Assembly: GCA_027078545.1 (NCBI GenBank)
Contig: JALWXN010000004.1
Coordinates: forward strand, 956,133 to 1,020,132
DNA: 64,000 nucleotides
Direction: 5' to 3'
Source: Nitrososphaeria archaeon
Lineage (GTDB): Archaea > Thermoproteota > Nitrososphaeria > Geothermarchaeales > JDFR-13
Shown: in pieces, positions 60,201 to 64,000 of the stretch
Layout of the letters: each line of letters begins with the position of its first letter
How positions within the stretch are numbered: the first letter of the stretch is position 1
Program-made: the position numbers and the translations under genes
Notes under the pieces: generated by a model
The model's database searches: none
Told to the model about the DNA's origin: nothing
Seen by the model: the letters and a program-made list of their open reading frames with translations, nothing else

Positions 60201-61266
60201 GATCCCACGTAGGACAGAGGATGGTGGGGACGGGGAGAGGGACGTAGACACAGAGATACTCCTCAGGCTAGAGATTGGAGATACATATACAGCGGAGGCC
60301 AAGCCACCACCCCCACTAACCACCGACTCCCTCCTAAGAGAGGCCTCGAGGCTATACGGGATGGACAGTAGAAAGACGATGAGGATAGCCCAGGAGCTCT
60401 TCGAGTCTGGACTAATAACCTACCACAGGACAGACAGTACAAGGATATCCGAGGAGGGCATGGGGATAGCTAGGAAATACCTAGAGACACGCTACGGAGA
60501 GGAGGGGCTGAAGGACTACTACCCGAGGAGGTGGGGCGAGGGAGGTGCCCACGAGGCGATACGCCCGACAAGGCCCCTAGACGTAGACACCCTGATAGAC
60601 ATGGTGAGCCAGGGAGACCTGATGATACCTATAAACCTGACCCGGGACCACCTAAGGATCTACGGCCTAATCTTCGACCGCTTCATACTCAGCCAGCTAG
60701 CACCTGCCAGGTTGACTAAGAGGGTCGTAAAACTCCTATACCGGGATAGGGAGATCTACAGCACAGAGATAACTACTGGGGCCGATACACCGGTGAAGGA
60801 GAGGTTCTACAGCATAGCCCACCCGATCAAGAAGATCGAGCTGAGGGAGGGCTACGTCAAGGCACTGGCAAGGCATGGGACTGTCTACCTAGTCAGGTTC
60901 TACACCGAGGGAGAGGTCATCGAGGAGATGAAGAGGAAGGGTATAGGGAGGCCCAGCACATACGCCAGCATAATACAGACGCTTAAGGAGAGGAGGTATG
61001 TAAAGGCTGTTCTTAGGATCTACCTCCTAGCCACCCTAAAGGGTAAGAAGGCCTACCGCATACTAAGCACGAAGTATGGAGACCTAGTCTCTGAGGAGAG
61101 GACCAGGTTCGTCCAGATGCTTATGGACATGATCGAGAGGGGTGAGAAGGACTATATATCCGTCCTGGACGAGCTATACGAGGAGATAGAGTATCTCAGG
61201 CATCGGGACTCGACGGAGGCCCAGTCCGAGGAGGTAAGGACTGCGGGCCCAAGGATGAGGCCCTAG
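57295..61266 (+). CDS. rgy: Reverse gyrase
   Basis: This 1323-residue single-chain enzyme has, in order: an N-terminal zinc finger (CVVCGG...CRGC), a SF2 helicase with Walker A APTGIGKT at 114-121 and motif II FVDDVDAV, a latch insertion, then a type IA topoisomerase from about residue 646 (VESPNKARTIARFFG) with a second zinc finger (C744 and CPKC) and catalytic Tyr1043 in LITYHRTDSTR. It introduces positive supercoils and is the hallmark of hyperthermophiles. Full length, no inteins or breaks seen. It is transcribed alone and followed by a nitroreductase with its own promoter. Confidence 0.97.
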   Translation: MKTRHIHGIYLSGCVVCGGPIGDDRLMMGLPCRGCIPDKDLERLGPRPSLLEIDRYIRDRGVEPSQTFRLMVEVERKTKEFRDLFQRAVGNRPWSAQLTWARRVFKKESFSIVAPTGIGKTVFGIVMSIYKTYIELERGRDRDKAYIVLPTTALVKQVYQKTLQFLDRLGLDPSYVVAYHSDLRTRERREVVEKIVSGDFKILITTNQFLSTRFDLLSDKKFEFIFVDDVDAVLRSSKNIENIIILLMRRGRSKAETLRKDLKNILEALIEIRRANREGDPEKIAEYRRRVEEIKERMRAIGTLVISSATGRPRGIKVKLFKELLGFEVGLRSETIRNIVDTYLIVDDEEEALEKLVYYTKTLGSGGLIYVPVDKGIEYAKRLAEHLANRGIKADYMASGRLTPLEKFLTGELDVLIGVSIYYGVMVRGLDYPEHIRYAIFLGVPRFRFSARLAEPNVSQIAKTLNILKDIVPQEEIGYWLRLANKIVKTGTIYYIRKLNEVLQGAREPETKTERELLKALQYIRERLAQEEVREALKKHPDVVIEEEGGELYLVIPDVYTYIQASGRTSRLYAGGVTKGLSLVIETEEKLLKILIRRMEIVFEEARWRSIDEVDLDKLLREIDEDRQRVVMVRTGQLKAEFRDPIRPILIIVESPNKARTIARFFGRPSTRRRNGHLVYEVTTGDMLISVTATGGHIYDIVERLDEETLNRITSLLGEELENVYGVLRGRGRYIPVYGRIKICRNGHQYIVPEKYVIDGETYEVCPKCLRSLRRKSHRKNHLEKLRLEIPLLASDVRDKGEAVDFIRGIASEVETVLVGTDPDTEGEKIGWDIASLVNPFAREMHRIEFHEVTRRAISNAIREKRELNEKLVEAQLVRRIEDRWIGFELSRRIYGEISRERDSWLVQTLQGGWSAGRVQTPVLGWIVNRTEEADRNKKQGIRLSIPSLDIVVWLTYDELRRLGIDPGEIPRRTEDGGDGERDVDTEILLRLEIGDTYTAEAKPPPPLTTDSLLREASRLYGMDSRKTMRIAQELFESGLITYHRTDSTRISEEGMGIARKYLETRYGEEGLKDYYPRRWGEGGAHEAIRPTRPLDVDTLIDMVSQGDLMIPINLTRDHLRIYGLIFDRFILSQLAPARLTKRVVKLLYRDREIYSTEITTGADTPVKERFYSIAHPIKKIELREGYVKALARHGTVYLVRFYTEGEVIEEMKRKGIGRPSTYASIIQTLKERRYVKAVLRIYLLATLKGKKAYRILSTKYGDLVSEERTRFVQMLMDMIERGEKDYISVLDELYEEIEYLRHRDSTEAQSEEVRTAGPRMRP

Positions 61267-61267
61267 A

Positions 61268-61275
61268 CTTATATA
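61268..61275 (+). promoter_or_regulatory. TATA box of the nitroreductase gene (probably leaderless)
   Basis: CTTATATA is centred 29 bases before the ATG at 61301, so transcription should begin at or next to that ATG. This supports the ATG at 61301 over the GTG at 61292. Confidence 0.5.
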
Positions 61276-61300
61276 GCCGATCCATAGGCTAGTGATTAAT

Positions 61301-62035
61301 ATGCAGAGCCTCATAGAGAGCCTCCTAGAAGTCATCGACAGCCACGTATCGATAAGGAGGTATAAGCCCCACGAGATGGACGACGAGACCCTTGAGAAGC
61401 TGATATACGCCGGGATAAGGGCCCCATCATCCGCCAACCTACAGCCCTACACCATCATAGCCGTTAGGGACCAGGCCAAGAAGGACATAATAGCAGAGCT
61501 ATGTGGGAACCAGCCCCACATAAGGCAGTGCTCAGTATTCCTACTATTCACAGCCGACTACTATAGGGCCTCTAAGGCGATGGAGAAGCTAGGTATAGAG
61601 CCGGCCCAACCAAACATATATGGACTATACGTAGCCGCGGTTGATGCAGCCCTAGCAGCCCAGAACATAGCATTAGCAGCCGAGGCAATGGGCTATGGAA
61701 TATGCTACATAGGAGCGGTCCAGAACAATCCATGCAGAATAGCAGAGCTCCTAGGCCTACCCGAGAAGACATACCCACTCTTCGGAATGACTATAGGCGT
61801 CCCCGACGAGGAGCCGCCCAAGAGGCTTAGACTCCCAGTCAAGACCATACTGCATAGGGAGGCCTATGAAGGGGCCAAGGAGGAGAGCGTCATCAACACC
61901 TATAGGGAGGCGGGCCACCTAGACAGCCTGGTGAGACGGTTCAAGAGATACCTATCGATAGAGGGCGGCATAGCCAGGAGATTCCCCAGCTTCATAGAGT
62001 GCCTCGAGAAGAGGGGGTTCAGGACTACCCCCTAA
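61301..62035 (+). CDS. Nitroreductase-family flavoprotein
   Basis: The protein is 244 residues from the ATG at 61301. SHVSIRRYKPHEMDDETLEKLI, RAPSSANLQPYTIIAV and the MGYGICYIGAVQNNP region give the NfsA/Frp-type FMN-binding nitroreductase fold. Members reduce nitro compounds, quinones or FMN with NAD(P)H; physiological substrate unknown. The C-terminal 50 residues (SVINTYREAGHLD onwards) form an extra helical part. It converges with and overlaps the ABC ATPase gene by 11 bases. Confidence 0.87.
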   Translation: MQSLIESLLEVIDSHVSIRRYKPHEMDDETLEKLIYAGIRAPSSANLQPYTIIAVRDQAKKDIIAELCGNQPHIRQCSVFLLFTADYYRASKAMEKLGIEPAQPNIYGLYVAAVDAALAAQNIALAAEAMGYGICYIGAVQNNPCRIAELLGLPEKTYPLFGMTIGVPDEEPPKRLRLPVKTILHREAYEGAKEESVINTYREAGHLDSLVRRFKRYLSIEGGIARRFPSFIECLEKRGFRTTP

Positions 62036-62912
62036 CCCTAAACTCCTCGCTGAAGGCCTCCTCAAGGATCCTGAGCCTGTTATACCTCCTGACAAACTCC
62101 TCCGCCGATAAGGATCCAGCCCTAAACTCCTCGACAAGCCTCTCCATCTCCACCCTGATCTCCTCCAGCCTCCTACGTATATAGTCGGAGACAGACTTCT
62201 CCATATCGGCCATCGAGGTGACCTCTGCCGGGCGGTATGTACCAACTACCCTCCCATCCTCCAGGAGGACAACCCTGTCAGCCTCCCTAGCAACCCTAGG
62301 GTCATGGGTATTCACGACGACGGTCTTACCCCTAGCCACCTCGTCACGGAGTAGTCCGACAACCCTACGGATATTCTCACCATCAAGCTCAGCAGTCGGC
62401 TCGTCAGCCAGTATAATGTCGGGGTCGTTGGCCAGGGCGGCCGCGATAGCGACCCTCTGCTGCTCACCCCCACTAAGCTCCTCCACAAGCTTGTCAAGCT
62501 TATCCCTGATACCAAGCCTCTCAGCCAGTGCCTCTACCCTCTCCCTCCTCTCACGCTCCGGTATCCCGAGTACAGACATGGGGAGCTCGATATTCTCCCT
62601 AGCAGTCAGCCTATGAACCAGGTTGAGGAACTGGAACACCACGCCGATCCTCCTAAGCCTAAGCTCCTCAAGCTCATCCTCCCTCATAGCTGAGAGGCTC
62701 CTACCCTCCAGCAGGACACGCCCCGAGCTGGGCATGTCGAGGCCCGACAATAGGTTTAGGAGCGTGGTCTTACCACTCCCACTTGGCCCCATAACAACTA
62801 GGAACTCTCCACGGTAGACCTCCAGTGAGACGCCGCGCAGCGCCACTACTCCCGACTCCCCCATGGGGTAGACCTTAACGACATCCTCCACGACATAGAT
62901 CGGGTCAGCCAA
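62025..62912 (-). CDS. ABC transporter ATPase (LolD/MacB type) with C-terminal helical extension
   Basis: This 295-residue protein starts with TTG, overlapping the permease stop by 8 bases. Walker A is GPSGSGKTT, the signature is [15 protein letters not shown], Walker B is [12 protein letters not shown], and the His switch is in NTHD. About 65 residues after the ABC domain are predicted helical (VSDYIRRRLEEIRVEMERLVEEF and on) with SHOCT-like SAEEFVRRYNRL, absent from the related ATPase at 1.5-2.2 kb. It serves the permease upstream in the same operon. Confidence 0.9.
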   Translation of the reverse strand: MADPIYVVEDVVKVYPMGESGVVALRGVSLEVYRGEFLVVMGPSGSGKTTLLNLLSGLDMPSSGRVLLEGRSLSAMREDELEELRLRRIGVVFQFLNLVHRLTARENIELPMSVLGIPERERRERVEALAERLGIRDKLDKLVEELSGGEQQRVAIAAALANDPDIILADEPTAELDGENIRRVVGLLRDEVARGKTVVVNTHDPRVAREADRVVLLEDGRVVGTYRPAEVTSMADMEKSVSDYIRRRLEEIRVEMERLVEEFRAGSLSAEEFVRRYNRLRILEEAFSEEFRVRG

Positions 62913-64000
62913 CCCTACTCACCTCCAGGGTCACCCTCCTACCCAGGCGGGAGACATATACATAGGGTATGATAAGCGCCAAGACGAGGGAGACCACCAT
63001 GACTACCAGGTTAAGCTCGTTGAGGATTAGGGGGTAGATCACCAGCCTATCAACCGTTACAAACGTATTTATGAACTGGTTACTACTCCCATAGCCCCCT
63101 ATGAAGCCGGAGACTAGACCCACCGCAACGCTGAATATTATGACTGGCAAGATGAGTGAGTAGACGATCCTAACAGTGTATCTACCCATACCCCTAGCCT
63201 TCAACACAGCTATATCCCTCCTGAGGCTCCTCATATAGACCGACGATGCCAGTACCATGACTATCACGACGAGGCCAGCGCTATACACGTTGAAGGGGTA
63301 GAGGATCCTCTGGGACTGGCCAAACGTCTCTAGGAAGACGGCCTCCGGTGAGGAGGAGCGTCCAAAACCCGCCAACGCCTGGCCAGCATCCTCGAAGACC
63401 TGCATCACAGTTGTTAGCCTAACAGGCTCCCTAGACAGTATCCTGAAGGAGACTAAGGTATGTTGGGGCAGCCTATACTCCCGGACATTATCGTAGTGGG
63501 TCACAATCCCGTATACCAGGCCCCTAGGATCTATTAGGAGGTAGCCATCTATAGCCAGCCTGATACCCTCCTCATCCGGCGAGTACTCGCCCTCCCAGGC
63601 GGGGACAATCAGCAGCTCAACATCCTCGGGATACTCTCCGAAGAGACTCTCAAACATCGATGCGAACCTCCCAGTTGCATATACCCCCTCCTCGAGATCC
63701 GCCTCACCAGTGGAGAACATCCAGTCCTTCAGATTGAATATGGAATCCACCCTATCACTCGGGATGAGGATGCCTAGCGTCACCTCAGTAACCATCCCCT
63801 TATGATTAATGTAGGAGGGGATATCCATGACTAGGAGGGCGGGCTCAGACAGGGAGCTGTTGAGGAGTGTCCCAAGCCTGTCACCCAGCTCCCCAACCGT
63901 CGTCTCATTGACCACACGCATATAGATAGAGTATTCATACTCATACTGGGAGGCCCCTGTATAGTCGTTGATGAAGGCTATAGACCTACCCATAAAGACC
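62905..64000 (-). CDS. LolCE/FtsX-type ABC transporter permease, 5' part cut by the window edge
   Basis: Only the C-terminal part (about 365 codons) is in the window; the frame is open to the right edge and lacks the N-terminal membrane helix, so the true start is outside. It shows an ectodomain of about 220 residues, then three C-terminal membrane helices (VVIVMVLASSVYMRSLRRDIAVLKARGMG, LILPVIIFSVAVGLVSGF and VVMVVSLVLALIIPYVYV), the FtsX-domain end. It pairs with the ATPase at 62025-62912. The same type of system occurs at the left edge, so the two may be paralogues; cargo unknown. Confidence 0.8.
   Translation of the reverse strand, partial: VFMGRSIAFINDYTGASQYEYEYSIYMRVVNETTVGELGDRLGTLLNSSLSEPALLVMDIPSYINHKGMVTEVTLGILIPSDRVDSIFNLKDWMFSTGEADLEEGVYATGRFASMFESLFGEYPEDVELLIVPAWEGEYSPDEEGIRLAIDGYLLIDPRGLVYGIVTHYDNVREYRLPQHTLVSFRILSREPVRLTTVMQVFEDAGQALAGFGRSSSPEAVFLETFGQSQRILYPFNVYSAGLVVIVMVLASSVYMRSLRRDIAVLKARGMGRYTVRIVYSLILPVIIFSVAVGLVSGFIGGYGSSNQFINTFVTVDRLVIYPLILNELNLVVMVVSLVLALIIPYVYVSRLGRRVTLEVSRVG

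Noticed and set aside
1..64000. CRISPR array, insertion sequence, integrase or tRNA attachment site
   Set aside because: No spaced direct repeats, transposase, integrase or tRNA-like sequence was noticed, and codon use looks uniform, so no mobile element is claimed.

Overview
The window reads as about 64 kb of a hyperthermophilic archaeon, most likely a crenarchaeon (Thermoproteota; order not resolved by eye). Grounds: a full-length reverse gyrase; the archaeal pantoate kinase / phosphopantothenate synthetase route to CoA; two-subunit ADP-forming acetyl-CoA synthetase; a tungsten-type aldehyde ferredoxin oxidoreductase; wybutosine (TYW3) and 2-thiouridine (TtuA/Ncs6) tRNA enzymes; archaeal TATA boxes about 25-30 bases before starts, several apparently leaderless; heavy AGG/ATA codon use; and many GTG/TTG starts. 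I saw no rRNA, tRNA, CRISPR array, insertion sequence or prophage. Coding density is very high and about a dozen convergent gene pairs overlap at their 3' ends.

Layout. 1-2.2 kb: end of a LolCDE/MacB-like ABC exporter (permease cut by the left edge). 2.3-5.5 kb: rhomboid protease, sugar kinase, SpoIIM-like membrane protein, MFS carrier. 5.5-8.3 kb: CoA block (coaBC, then PPS and pantoate kinase convergent to it). 8.3-11 kb: inositol-phosphate synthase and a class III aminotransferase with a structured leader. 11.2-14.4 kb: MoaD-like protein, aldehyde ferredoxin oxidoreductase, MoaB, MoaC. 14.5-22.9 kb: nucleotide, translation and amino-acid metabolism (pyrG, endonuclease V, a dCTP deaminase-family protein lacking the expected Glu, serS, two aminotransferases, nicotinamidase-like hydrolase, tmk). 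22.9-25.3 kb: radical SAM protein, ribbon-helix-helix protein, nucleotidyltransferase. 25.3-34.6 kb: sulfur and Fe-S trafficking (sufCBD, thiI-rhodanese, sufS with a coupled 87-residue unknown, Mrp ATPase). 36-39.9 kb: a putative small RNA, then the operon acdB-acdA-TYW3-DegT aminotransferase. 39.9-41.6 kb: a CapB/PgsB-like ligase and a CapC/PgsC-like membrane protein. 41.7-44.5 kb: DUF309 protein, a 57-residue CDGSH protein, a SufT/MIP18-like protein, an unknown protein with a PD-(D/E)XK-like N-terminus, and a peroxiredoxin. 44.5-48.3 kb: MFS carrier, copper-type P-ATPase and CopZ-like chaperone with a large palindrome between them. 48.4-55.3 kb: an aminotransferase with no canonical start codon, TtuA, ileS, AlaX. 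55.3-62 kb: AmmeMemoRadiSam-type radical SAM enzyme, prepilin-peptidase-like protein, reverse gyrase, nitroreductase. 62-64 kb: a second LolCDE-like exporter cut by the right edge.

Themes: Fe-S and sulfur delivery runs through much of the window (SufBCD, SufS, ThiI, TtuA, Mrp, SufT-like, CDGSH) and can feed the Fe-S enzymes encoded here (the aldehyde oxidoreductase, two radical SAM proteins, TtuA). The most unusual items are the CapB/CapC-like pair in a probable hyperthermophile, the copper ATPase with YPC in place of CPC and its palindromic promoter, an apparent AUA start codon, the palindrome in front of the CDGSH gene, and the leader of the aminotransferase at 9.6-11 kb, which can fold in two mutually exclusive ways. 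All functional calls come from reading motifs by eye; no database search was run.
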